This document shows positions 31,217-41,915 of a stretch of 64,000 nucleotides of DNA, in pieces (within the stretch, counting starts at the first letter, position 1; each line of letters begins with the position of its first letter). A model generated the notes under the pieces. It had not been told where the DNA came from. It saw nothing but the letters and a program-made list of their open reading frames with translations, and did no database searches. A program made the position numbers and the translations under genes. The stretch spans positions 59,766,587 through 59,830,586 of the forward strand of contig NC_057761.1 of NCBI RefSeq assembly GCF_010389155.1, written 5' to 3'. This stretch comes from Erigeron canadensis (taxonomy: Eukaryota > Streptophyta > Magnoliopsida > Asterales > Asteraceae).

Positions 31217-31759
31217 GTATAAATAAAAAAGGTATTAAAACATAAGTATAAAAAGATATTAAAACATATATTGAAAAAGTAGTAGTACAAAAGTCATATA
31301 AAAAATTAAGTTAAAAAAAAGTAATTAAAAAAGTTGATATAAAAAGTATTATAATACGTGTATTATTTATGTAGATATAAGAAAAATGCTAGGAAAATGT
31401 ATAAATAAAAAAGGTATTAAAACATAAGTATAAAAAGATATTAAAACATATATTGAAAAAGTAGTAGTACAAAAGTCATATAAAAATTAAGTTAAAAAAA
31501 GTAGTTAAAAAAGTTGATATAAAAAGTATTATAATACGTGTATTATTTATGTAGATATAAGAAAAATGCTAGGAAAATGTATAAATAAAAAAGGTATTAA
31601 AACATAAGTATAAAAAGATATTAAAACATATATTGAAAAAGTAGTAGTAGTACAAAAGTCATATAAAAAATTGAGTTAAAAAAAAGTAGTTAAAAAAGTT
31701 GATATAAAAAGTATTATAATACGTGTATTATTTATGTAGATATAAGAAAAATGCTAGGA
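31217..31759. repeat. Three-copy tandem repeat of about 181 bp
   Basis: Copies start at 31217, 31399 and 31579 (each with GTATAAATAAAAAAGGTATT) and end at the GAAAAATGCTAGG word, the last at 31759. Periods are 182 and 180 bp and identity is very high, so the array is recent. Each copy is AT-rich with no conserved frame. The array lies inside the FAR1-type transposon. Confidence 0.9.
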
Positions 31760-31921
31760 GCTCACGGCGGCGACGGCGATGGGAGGGATCCGCACCGATC
31801 GTGGTGGAAGAAAATATCAGGCTGCAAAAACAGCGGTAAGAAAATTGACTTTACATTAAATTTAGTTATGCATTGAAATAATTGTATTCTTATCGTTTAA
31901 AGTAACTTATTTATGTTATTG

Positions 31922-32808
31922 TTACTTATTGGTTTTGTAGGCTCGAAGAAAACACCACCACCACCAAGATGGATGGTTATGTCGGTGATCTATAACTTCA
32001 ACCCACCAACTATGGTCCTTTGTCAGACGGCCTACCAATTTGAATGGACAGTCAATTTTGGTACTCCCTTTGGGTGCCCCGGTTGACCGCTTATCTTTTT
32101 TTCCACCATGGTTGCAAATAAGGACCACCTTTTTAACTTCTCCGCCTTTTGTGGCATTTGATCTTCGTGTTACTAACACATAACCAAGCTCCTTTGCCGT
32201 TCTTTGAGCCCAGTCTACCAAATCTATGTGTGTGTTAAAGACCTGAAATATTTTATACACTTTTTTTTAATACACTTTTTATACACTTTTAATGTTACTT
32301 TTTTATATACTTTTTTATAATTAGATTTTATATGCACTTTTTTATAATACATTTTTTTTAATACACTATTTTATATACTTTTTTATAATCCACACTTTTT
32401 TATAATACACTTTTTATACACTTTTTTATAATACACTTTTTTATACACTTTTTTTTTAACAATTTTTCAATAGCTTTTGTTAATCTACATTTTTACGTAC
32501 ATTTTTTAATATCTTTTTATAAACAATTTTTTATCCGTAGTTTTAATAATTAGTTTTCTTACATACTTTTATAGCAACAAATCTAATGAATAATAACAAA
32601 ATACAATTACTCACAAAATAACAACACAAAAAATGAAAAGGTTGGATTATATACATACCTCCTTGGTATAAAAAACATCGTGATCGTAATCAAATTCATC
32701 ACGGACATCTGGGGATTCAAATTCGTCATCGGGCTCTTCGTACACAGACTCGTCATTTACACCTTCCGGCGCATTTGGATTTAAGAAAATTTCCTCCAAG
32801 CAATCCAT
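31922..32808 (-). pseudogene. FAR1-type DNA-binding protein, truncated (transposase-derived)
   Basis: Two exons on the minus strand, 32808-32659 and 32242-31922, join in phase 0 (donor GAG|GTATGT, acceptor TTTCAG) to about 156 aa. The first exon is acidic (50 aa, many Asp/Glu), like the N-terminus of FAR1/FRS and MULE-associated proteins. The second holds a FAR1 DNA-binding domain of the WRKY-GCM1 zinc-finger type: VFNTHIDLVDWAQRTAKELG, a CNHGG Cys, then CPFKL and DHRHNHPS supplying the other Cys and His ligands. After HNHPS the frame reads into a Trp run and stops. The MULE transposase and SWIM zinc-finger regions of a full protein are absent. It is therefore a domain-only fragment, possibly still expressed, inside the transposon. 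Confidence 0.7.
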
Positions 32809-33007
32809 CTAAAATAATAAAAACACTTAACAGTAATAAATGAAAATGAAAACGATTGTAGTGAAAACGATTGTACACAAACGATTGTAATGAAAATGAA
32901 AACGATTGTAATAAATGACAAATGTTTGTAGTGAAACTAACACATAACAAGAATATGAAAACGATCGAACATTTAAAGGGTGAATCGTCACGGGGAAATA
33001 GAGGGCA

Positions 33008-33088
33008 GTTATGTACGATTCGAACCTACCACCCCTTTAGGAGCGATAGTCGCTCCTAAAGGGGTGGTAGGTTCGAATCGTACATAAC
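33008..33088. repeat. 81-bp perfect palindrome (39-bp arms)
   Basis: The left arm 33008-33046 and right arm 33050-33088 are perfect reverse complements around a three-base TAG centre. The arms begin GTTATGTACGATTCGAACC and run into the AGGAGCGA motif at the centre. A transcript across it would form an uninterrupted hairpin. Confidence 0.97.
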
Positions 33089-33175
33089 ATTTGTCGTATG
33101 CTGTCGCCCGTTGTCGTATCCTACTACTCCTTTAGGAGCGACAGTCGCTCCAAAAGGGGTGGTCGGCCTACACGT

Positions 33176-33870
33176 CCCCTTATTTATATCAACCCTATCG
33201 GTCAACTATATAACTAGATGTCCTCATGTCCGTACTCCAGAGTCCAGGCCCTCTTATTGCTGACCAAGGCTGTAAGTTAATTAATAAAAGTACAAGTCCA
33301 GAGTGTAAGCTTTTACATATGCTTGTAACAGGAACAAGACATTTAAACAAAAAAAATGGCCAAGCAATATGAAGGTTCGAAAAGCTGGTAATTATTTTAC
33401 CACAAATATAAAAAAAAAAGCTTTTTAAAAAAATTAAAAATGAAGCATGGCTCTTGCTCCAAACATACTTTTACAAATATGAAAGGGCAGTGATAATCGT
33501 ACCACAACATTTGATACGTCTACCATATTATACATACATCATAACATACTGTACAGTAAGTAATGCAAAATAATTTTAGATTAATCAACTTTTGTGGTAC
33601 GAATATCACCTCCCAATATGAAACGGTAAAGACTTTGCAACTCTCAAAGGCTGGTTAATTAGTGGGTGAATCATTGATCTAAAGATTTAAGCTCAAAATA
33701 TCGAATATGTTAAACAATTCATTTTGCCTTAGAAATTAAATTTGATCAAGAAATCTAATTATTAATTAAAGCTTGTTTGGTCAAATCTTAGATGACAATT
33801 TTGTCTTTAAATTATATGTTTTTTAAAATGATCATATGTCCAATGTAAGCCTTTATATATATATATATAT
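33176..33870. other. Intergenic, no gene seen
   Basis: AT-rich DNA with no supportable coding region, ending in a TA microsatellite (33854-33870) that borders the inverted-repeat element which follows. Confidence 0.5.
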
Positions 33871-34525
33871 ATGAAAGTTATTTTTAGTACAAAGGTTTAA
33901 AAAAGTACAAAAAGTACAAGGTATTTCCTCCTTTTTCTTCCTTTTTCCTTCCATCTCCGACCACCACCACCATGATCATCTCCGACCACCACCATGATCC
34001 TCCGGCAACGACGACCATCTCCGACGAGAGTTACACATGTGTAACTAACTTGTACAACTTTTTTTTTTAGCATTTTAGGGTCTAAAATTTCTAGACAATC
34101 ACCACCAGCCACCATCATCTCCGACCACCCCAACCACGGCGTCGGCGCCGGCATCAAGGGCTTCGCCCGTACCGTAGCAAACCGTCACCATCTCTTGGAT
34201 CGCCGCCCATCAAATCCATGCGATTCCCATATGCGTCCCTTGACGATCAGCTTAGAATGAATGAGGGCCAGAGGCCCGTGCCGTATCCACCCGAAAACGA
34301 ACCTGATTCTCGCCGGAAAGTTAACTTACACATGTGTAAGTTGTGGTTACACATGTGTAAATCTCGCCGGAGATGGTCGTCGTCGCCGGAGAATCATTGT
34401 GGTGGTCGGAGATGATCATGGTGGTGGTGGTGGTCGGAGATGGAAGGAACAAGCATGTGTAAGTTAACTTAGACATGTACTTTTTGTACTTTTTTAAATG
34501 TTTGTACTATAAATAACTCACCCAT
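33871..34525. mobile_element. MITE-like inverted-repeat element, 655 bp
   Basis: The left end (ATGAAAGTTATTTTTAGTAC from 33871) is the imperfect reverse complement of the right end (to 34525), sharing TTTAAAAAAGTACAAAAAGTAC. The inverted similarity continues inward over a CCATCTCCGACCACCACCA block at about 33950-33990 and its complement at about 34395-34442. Internal ACACATGTGTAA words occur in both halves. Small open frames here (33897-34157 minus, 34218-34467 plus) are mirror readings of the inverted repeats and not genes. Both ends abut TA microsatellite sequence. Confidence 0.75.
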
Positions 34526-34541
34526 ATATATATATATATAT

Positions 34542-34933
34542 GGGAACAATCAAATAAGAACAGTCTTAAAATAAGAATGGTGAGAACACTTAAAAAACAT
34601 CATTTTGATGCATTAAAAGTCCATAAAACTAACATAGTACATAACTAATTATCATTATTTAAGTGTTTAACAATACATTGATCCGTCAAAATCAAAAAAA
34701 TCATGTTTTTGGGTGGATGCATCGTTTTGAAGAATATGCATCCAAGATGGATTCACAAAACAAAAAAACATGATTTTCTTGATTTTGACAGGCCAATGTG
34801 TTGTTAAACACTTAAATAATGATAATTAGTTATGCACTATGTTAGTTTTATGGACTTTTAATGCATCAAAATGATGTTTTTTAAGTGTTCTCACCGTTCT
34901 TATTTTAAAACTGTTCTCACCGGAGTGTTACCC
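34542..34933. mobile_element. Fold-back MITE, 392 bp
   Basis: Arms of about 168 bp (34542-34709 and 34766-34933) are near-perfect inverted repeats, e.g. GAGAACACTTAAAAAACATC on the left and its complement on the right. The loop of about 56 bp contains its own small stem (TGGATGCAT / ATGCATCCA). It has no coding capacity. It is inserted in the same TA-rich tract as the preceding element. Confidence 0.85.
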
Positions 34934-35384
34934 ATATATGTATATATATATATATATATTTATACGGAATATGTTTGTATGCTGTTTTGTGTCATTTTTC
35001 AAGTCATCAATAACTTCAAAGTTCAAGCCAAAGTAGCATTTGATGCCTGGTACCTCACTCATAAAATCTGAAAAAAAGAAATCAATATCTACTTTGGTGA
35101 CCTTTTTGTAACTTAGAAATTAGACAGCGACAAACTTGTAAAAGTTAATTCAAAGGTAATGACAAATGTAAATAGTCTTCTATCAACTATTCTTTTATGG
35201 TACAAAATAAAACGAATCTAAAGAGTCTCATGAAACCAATTTCTTCATTCAAACACTAAACTTAGCAAACATTTTTCAGCATTGGGTTTCTCCCAAAGTT
35301 CATGGATATTGATTTTTTCCCATATTTTTGGGGTGGTGGTGCTACTACATTATTATCACTTCAAAGTTGTTTCCAACTTAATAA
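34934..35384. other. Upstream flank of the CLE-like gene
   Basis: A TA microsatellite, then AT-rich DNA leading to the ATG at 35385. This is the presumed promoter of the small peptide gene. No specific elements can be assigned. Confidence 0.4.
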
Positions 35385-35621
35385 ATGGCTGTTCCAAGTA
35401 GCAACAACTTAAAGCTTGTTCTCTTTTTTGGCATCCTTCTTCTTGCTGATCATCATCCTCTCTTTGTTCACCCTCTCGGGTTTCCGCCTAGACGTTTATC
35501 ATATGATTTGACATCAAATGAAGACACTGCGGCAGCCTCTATCACCACCACTGATCATGGTGAGTTTCTTGCAGCTACTCATGAAGTTCCTAGTGGAGCA
35601 AATCCTGATTCCAACAGGTGA
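35385..35621 (+). CDS. CLE: CLE-family peptide precursor, TDIF-like
   Basis: A 78-aa precursor with the layout of CLE signalling peptides. A hydrophobic signal sequence (about residues 8-22, LKLVLFFGILLLAD) is followed by a variable region. A conserved CLE box ends the protein: HEVPSGANPDSN plus a final Arg. HEVPSG is the start of the TDIF (CLE41/CLE44) peptide, which acts through the PXY/TDR receptor kinase in vascular stem cells. Two positions differ from the canonical TDIF box: Pro7 is Ala and Ile10 is Asp. A possible splice donor (CAG|GTGATC) overlaps the last codon, so a continuation cannot be excluded. The gene stands alone between transposons. Confidence 0.65.
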   Translation: MAVPSSNNLKLVLFFGILLLADHHPLFVHPLGFPPRRLSYDLTSNEDTAAASITTTDHGEFLAATHEVPSGANPDSNR

Positions 35622-38378
35622 TCAATAAGCAAATTGTGACGGTTTGAGACCGTGTGGAAGAGTTTTCGGTGATGAGTAAGTAGTTTATAACATTGTCAAC
35701 ATTAATGGATGTGTATATCGATCTGCTTGTTAATGTTTGTGTGTTAATTATTCGATTTATGTGATCCATGATAATGAAAAAATTTATAGGGTGTATTGGT
35801 GAGATCTTTGAGGATCTGTGCATCAAATTACACATATTATTAATGGCAATATAATCATGTTACCAATTACTCATTTTTATTTTTGTTGTTGTTGAGAGAA
35901 CACTGCTAGATTTTTCACAAAAATGAACAACTTTGAATAAAGGGGAGTCAAGTAAAATTGGTACTTTTTTGGATCCATATTCATGTAATGTAGTGATATC
36001 CCTTTGAGCTTCTTCAAGGACATTATCTTGCAATGGGCTAAAGGTACGTGGTATGTGATCAAAGAGGCCGGTTTAATTAATGCTCTATCATATATAGTTC
36101 TATATTAACTTTATTTTTATTTTTTAATCTCCTAATTAGCCTATCATTACATGTCAAACAAACCCAATATAAATATAAATATATATTTATGAGTAATGAT
36201 AAATCAACATAAACAAATTAACTAAAACTCATTCTTGTCTTTGATACATGACAAGTATAAGCCGCTAATTATATCTTCTAATATCTTCGATCGTTTGATT
36301 ACGTTAAGTGTTGTTATCATATTGTTAGACTGATTTTTAGGTATTTTTATACATTCGATGATACAAATAACAAAATGACATGTAATAATCATGATACGAT
36401 GAGGTCAAAGATTTGAATTCCTTCTTCCGTTCCCACTTCATCGTTTAGTGACCGCTAAAATAAATAAATAATGAATGAATTAAACTGTTTTTTAGAATGA
36501 TTTACATTTTTTGAAATGATAAATGTACTTATCTTTCACATTTCCTCGTATTACATTCTTCTAAAAACTCATGTTACTTCAACCTTTAATTTAAAGTTTG
36601 AGCTTTTTCTAATGGGTAATGATATTTATACCATGTTTTTTGATACATTTTATCATTACTATGCATTAGTCAGTTTTACCCCTAAACTATTTTATTTTGT
36701 GATAAATACATCAAAATTGTTGGGACTAATATCACTACCCTTTTCTAATACACATTTAATATAAATACATTTTATTTTTATTCCCACACAGTGGTTAGTG
36801 AACATAAACAACATAAAGTATATCACATATTAATGTACATATGTAAAATAACAATGTAGAGCTACTTCTTTGTTCAAAACATACGATACAATATCCCAGG
36901 TTGAAAACTTGAGGGTGAGGGGACTCTCTAGTGCGGACCCAATTAAAACAACGTAAGTTAGATCTCATGTTGCGAGCAAATGATCCACACCTTTACGAAA
37001 AATGGATTTTTTCAAATCTTGTTTTTTATATCAATAAAAAGTAACTAAATTCGACCGGAGTGATGGTTATAAAAAAGTTCTGATTAGTTTGTTATACATT
37101 TTCTTTTTGCAGAAATGCAGAGTGATTTAAATGGATATATTTTATAAAAGTACAATGACCGTAAAGTTTTATGCAGAAAGGTCCATAATTCATTTTGGAG
37201 TCTGTTGAGCCCAACATGTAAATATCCGATAGCTTTATGCAGAAATCTAGGCCCAAACAATGTAACAACGTTAGCTGAATATTATTTAGATTTATCCCGA
37301 ACAATTTGTTCTTTTTGTACCAACTTGATAAATTGGACAATGCTCTCATACTCTCATTAGGTACTTTTTTTAGTGCCCAAAAGGCAATGTATGTTTATAC
37401 TATATTTTAAAAAACACTTTCATTGTTAAAAATTACATGGGGAATTATTTAAAATGTCTTTAGTGATTAAATTACACTATTTAGTGATTAAATTACACTA
37501 TTAATTTTTTCTCGTTTAAAATATCCCCGTTAACTATTTAATCAATTATTATCTACATCGCTCGACGTCACCTTTACCACCAACAGTCGCCCCCACCACA
37601 CACCATCTCCATCACGATCACCACCGCATTGCACAGGTACCGTGCTATTAATTATTTTTTTTTAAAAAGTACCAATAAATATATAAAAATAAGGCAACGA
37701 TGAATTATTTATATCAGTAACTCAAAATGAGGAGCAAACAAATCACATAATAACCCATAAAAAAAAATAATTCTAACTTTTATTTGTTACCTACCATGAC
37801 TTCATTTATCAATATAAATATACCAGGACTTGTGATTTGTTACAGCAATATATATTTATCTAATCTAATAAGATATATATAATGTATAAGTATAGAAAAA
37901 AAAAAGCTCAATTTCAATCTTGTCTAAAGTTTTAACTTGCACGTCATGAAATGTTGAATCAGAAATAAATAAAATATATGTCATATTACGAGTATTATTC
38001 ATCTTATGGAATCCAAGGCATAGTTTTAGTTGTCATCTAGTAAAGCATCATGGCTGCTTGCGCCAAAACTAACAAGGTTAGATCATTTTGTTTGACATTT
38101 TTTCTTTATTAGAAAACAAAAGTTAAGAATTCTATTCTCGTAACTTATAAGGTTAAATGTTTTTTTTCCATCTTTAAATAGAATTTGAAATCAACATCTC
38201 TATTTTAACTAAAGTTATGAGTATCTACATTTTAACCTTCCTCATACACCGTATATTATTGAAATCCAAAAGTCATAAAAGACAAAGTTATGTGTTACCT
38301 ACTTACTTACTATCATTGAAAGTTTTGAATACTCGACTTCAACACATTTTAATAAACATAACTCTTATTTAGATGAAA
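35622..38378. other. Intergenic stretch with SINE and Helitron-like debris
   Basis: The first few hundred bases are the presumed CLE 3'UTR. Near 36897-36960 a segment (CTCTCTAGTGCGGACCCA and AACAACGTA words) matches the 3' part of the SINE at 42717-42930. Around 37440-37660 there is a further copy of the dispersed family of 1104-1374, ending in CACCGCATTGCACAGGTACC. No gene is supportable. Confidence 0.5.
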
Positions 38379-39715
38379 CTAGTTATAGTACCCGCGCGTT
38401 GTCGTGGGATACCCTTTCTACATGAAAAAAGTAAAATCATAACCATGTGAAAGTTATTTAATGAAAACATGAGGATCCAAAAATTCAGTGGCAAAAAAAT
38501 AAAAATGAAAACTTTGATGTAGGGCAAATGTAAAAACGCTATGTATATAAAAAGACGAATAAAAATAGTCAAAACCAAATGTTTAATAGTAAAATCGTAA
38601 CCAGGTGAAAGTTATTTGATGTAAACATGAAAATCCAAAATTTAGTGTCAAGAAAATAAAATTGAAACTCTAATGTGGGGAAAAAGTTAAAAGATAAAAA
38701 ATTTGTACATTTCACACATAAGGTACTTGTACATTCATATAGCTTTTTAGCATATTATAAATGAGAATCCAAACATTTAGTGTCAAGAAAATAAAAATGA
38801 AAACTTTGATGTTGGGCAAATTTAAAAACTTTTTATATATATATATATATAATGGATGAAAATAGTCAAACCAAATATTTAAAAAGTAAAATCGTAACCA
38901 TGTGAAAATTATTTGCTGAAAACATGAGAACCCAAAAAGTTAGTGTCAAGAAAATAAAAACGAAAACTTTGATGTGGGCAAATTTAGAAACGTTATGTAT
39001 ATAAAAAAGATGAATAAAAATAGTCAAAATCAAATGGTGAAAGTTAGTTGATGAAAACATGAGAACCCAAAATTTAGTATCAAGAAAATAAAAACGAAAC
39101 TTTAATATGGGGCAAAAGTTAAAAGATAGCTAGAAAGTTTAGGAGGTTAAAACGAAAAATGGTAAAAATTATTATGTTCTATAAAAATTTGTACATTCTA
39201 CGCATAACGTTAAAACTTGTACATTCCACGCATAAAGTACTTAAATGAAAATAATCAAAGACCAAATGTTTAAAAGTAAACCCGTAACTATGTGAAAGTT
39301 GTTTGATAAAAACATGAGAACCTAAAAGTTTAGTGTCACGAAAATGAAAGCGAAAACTTTGATGTGGGATAAAAGTTAAAAAATAGAATTTTTATAAGGG
39401 TTAAAACAAAATTTAGTTAAAATTTAAGGGGTTAAAACAAAATTTGGTTAAAACTAGTATGTGTTTTAAATGTTTTAGCGGCGACGACAGGTGTTGGCGT
39501 ACTTACGTGGCAGTGGCCGACGGGTGGTGGGTGGTATGGTAATAAATAATAAAATTAATTAATGTTAAATGATGTAGTATTATTGTAGTTATTTAAGAGT
39601 TAAAATATCTATGTTCTAAATTATTTATTGAAACTTGTTGTAGGTATATTAGATTAATATGTTTAAATTAATGAATAAAGTTAAAGATAATTGCTTGTTT
39701 TTCTTGAAAGGGTTT
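38379..39715 (-). mobile_element. Helitron-like element with internal repeats
   Basis: On the minus strand the element ends with a GC-rich hairpin (CCCACGACAACGCGCGGG, one internal mismatch), a short spacer and CTAG followed by T at 38379. The other end is uncertain, and about 39715 is an estimate. The high-coordinate part (about 39480-39690), read on the minus strand, matches the family of 1104-1374. Between them lie about five diverged copies of a unit of about 150 bp. No coding sequence is seen. Confidence 0.55.
38430..39420. repeat. Diverged tandem repeat, unit about 150 bp
   Basis: A unit containing GTAAAATCGTAACCATGTGA, GAAAACATGAGAA and TTTAGTGTCAAGAAAATAAA recurs from about 38431, 38589, 38885, 39030 and 39272, with one partial copy near 38761. 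Copies differ by substitutions and indels. Minus-strand open frames here (38369-38578, 38866-39060) resemble each other only because of the repeat. Confidence 0.75.
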
Positions 39716-39875
39716 TGTTAGTGACAACCCTTAGGGTTGTCAGTAAAAACTAATTGAGTGCATTAAAATTTGTACCTTGCTGTTAGAAAAATCAGGGGAC
39801 GGTTTTTAATATATAATGTACAAGTTTTTAAACATGTAATATGTTGTTAGTGACATCCCTTAGGGCTGTCATTAT
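39716..39875. mobile_element. Short element with self-complementary ends
   Basis: TTAGTGACAACCCTTAGGG followed by TTGTCA at 39718-39743, and TTAGTGACATCCCTTAGGG followed by CTGTCA at about 39847-39871, bracket about 105 bp of AT-rich DNA. Each end is itself a palindrome centred on CCTTAGGG. Sequence on both sides (TTCTTGAAAGGG and TTCTTGAAAAGAAGGG) is similar, so it may be an insertion inside the Helitron-like element. The class is unknown. Confidence 0.45.
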
Positions 39876-41199
39876 CATTTTCTTTCTTGAAAAGAAGGGA
39901 TTTTTTTGGTGGGGGTGGGGGGGGGGGGGGGTCTTTAACTTGCTGTACAATTGCTAACAATAGTTACTTTGACCGTTAAGTGGAAATACGACATCTAAAA
40001 AACCTCAGCGTATGATTATGAAATCTTACACGTACCTTATACAACTAGACATTGAACATGGGTCGTTATCCTTAAAGATCGAAATCAAAACTCTGTGTAA
40101 AACCAAAAGGGTCTTTCACAAAGCTGGCCATTACTTTCAAGTTTGAATACGCTAATATGTAAAATCGATAAAGCTTATATAACTTATAATGGATATACTT
40201 GAATCGACACTATATAAATAATATTGAAAATGAGAAAAGAAAATGTGTAAAAATACTTTTAACTTTTTTACAATTCAACATGTATAATGTGTTATTATTT
40301 TTATATACCATCTCCTGCTTTTACATGTGTCATAATTTGAAGGTTAAAAAATTTATTAAAAAGGATAAATTAACGGAATCTATTATTATCCAAAAATGAT
40401 ATATTTGTTATTGTGTAGATATGATCAAAGATCTATTCACTTGTTAATTCCTTTAGAGCATCTCAGTCTTGCCGGGTTTATGTTTTAGCAAGCACTCAGT
40501 TTTACTTTTAATTTATCTTCGTAACTAAAGATAGATATATCGATGGGTCTAACCCGAATCGTGTGACTTGAGATGGCATTTGGCTATCAAAACAATTCAG
40601 TATCCAAAGTGTTAAATTTACACTTAAAAAAAACAAGTCTATGCATGTCATTTAGTGCCTATAATATATCTAGTCTGCAGCTTGGGGACAGAGTTGGACA
40701 TCCAATCTAGTCTTCAATTCTTCATGTCATTTAGTCCCCATTAATTGTGAGTGACAAGGTACTTCTTTGTTTGATTTATATTTATTTTTTTACAAATATT
40801 TTACGTTGTTTGTTTTTATTCGGATCGATTAACAAAACCTCATGGTGACTTGATGTTTTGAAAGTCTCTTTTTCATCTGAAACTTCTATTGCTCAAAATC
40901 TCAAGTGTTTGTTTCCTTTTTACTCTGGCCCTCTCCCACAACCACATATAATTACCACCTTCAGCCGTACGTCAATAATGTATTGATCACCCTTAACTTG
41001 CGAAGTCCGACCACCCTTCACCTCCCAACTTCGATCGCCCATTGTTGTCTTGCACATTTTAAATCTCTAATCAGAATGAGAAAAAGCCATGAGATGACAA
41101 GTTAAAAATTATTTTTATAAAAAGATCGATAAAATAAACGAATTGAATATCATTTATGAAGTTTATAAGAAACAAAAAAAATCAAATGATTCAACTCTA
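39876..41199. other. Intergenic with a long G run
   Basis: A run of mostly G at about 39909-39931 stands out in otherwise AT-rich DNA. No gene is supportable, and the open frames at 40199-40399 and 40905-41105 match nothing. Confidence 0.5.
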
Positions 41200-41210
41200 A
41201 CAATTAGAGT

Positions 41211-41345
41211 AACTTTATAGGTAAAGTTAAGGGAATCTTGACTTTTAGATTAAAATCAAATGTTAAAATTAAAACTTGATTTTTTAATCTTGATCATTAA
41301 TTTTAATTTAATGGTAAAAATCCCTTAACTTTATCTATAAAGTTC
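41211..41345. mobile_element. MITE with terminal inverted repeats
   Basis: The left end AACTTTATAGGTAAAGTTAA and right end TTAACTTTATCTATAAAGTT are inverted repeats with one mismatch, and the inverted similarity extends inward through the AATC/GATT words. The element is about 135 bp, with no coding capacity. A related copy is at about 41776-41915. Confidence 0.7.
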
Positions 41346-41775
41346 ATTTGAAATTTAGAGAATCTCAATCTTTGTTTAAATGTTGTTTTCAAATTCAAAC
41401 GTTAATCTCTTGTATATAATACACGAAGGCTGCATATTTCTTTTGCTAATTTTCTAAGCTAATACCATATGTATATTTACAAAGTTTTTTTTTTTTCCAA
41501 AACTTTTCTTTTTTCAGCTTGGTATTTGATAAAGCACACGCACGCGGCACGTATACTAATCTATCTATGTTTCACATATGTAGCAATGGTTTCACTTGTT
41601 TTCGTTTTGATATATGGGTTTATCACGTCTACAGAATTGTCACATTATTGTGTTTGAGAGTTACTAGACCAAATCAAGCGCTAATCTAATTTTTTGTGTG
41701 TACATTGAACACTCATACAAACATACATAAACACTTTATAACACATGCATTTTCATACGAGCAAGGATCTTCCAA

Positions 41776-41915
41776 AGTTAGATATATGAAGTTGGAGGAA
41801 TCTCAACATTCGTATTAAAATCAAAGTATTAAAATTTGAGTTTTTTGAATTCTGATCTTTGATTTTAATCTAAGGGTCAATAGTTGTCCAACTTTACTTA
41901 TGAAGTTTATACAAC
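41776..41915. mobile_element. Related MITE copy, diverged
   Basis: Same length class and layout as the element at 41211-41345: AAGTTAGATATATGAAGTT on the left, CCAACTTTACTTATGAAGTT on the right, and an internal GATTTTAATCTAAGGGTCAA. Its inverted repeats are weaker, so it is older or a different subfamily. Confidence 0.5.

Larger units (their letters stand above)
30395..33175 (-). mobile_element. DNA transposon with AGGAGCGAC hairpin arrays and FAR1-type ORF
   Basis: Both ends carry copies of a near-palindrome built from CTTTAGGAGCGA, a three-base centre and TCGCTCCTAAAG. Left copies are at 30418-30444 and 30515-30541; right copies are at 33035-33061 and 33130-33156. Four single half-sites lie at 30685, 30715, 30809 and 30839. 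The outermost blocks also share CGACCACCC next to the motif in inverted orientation. Between the ends are a minus-strand FAR1-type DNA-binding gene fragment and tandem arrays. A FAR1-like domain favours a Mutator-like origin, while short subterminal repeats in both orientations resemble CACTA elements; the superfamily is not settled. Exact termini and target duplication were not found. Confidence 0.55.

Noticed and set aside
30904..31290. 128-residue minus open frame rich in Phe, Tyr and Ile
   Set aside because: Low-complexity AT-rich translation overlapping the tandem array.
33897..34467. Open frames with Arg/Gly/Val-rich translation on both strands
   Set aside because: They are mirror readings of the inverted repeats of the 655-bp element.
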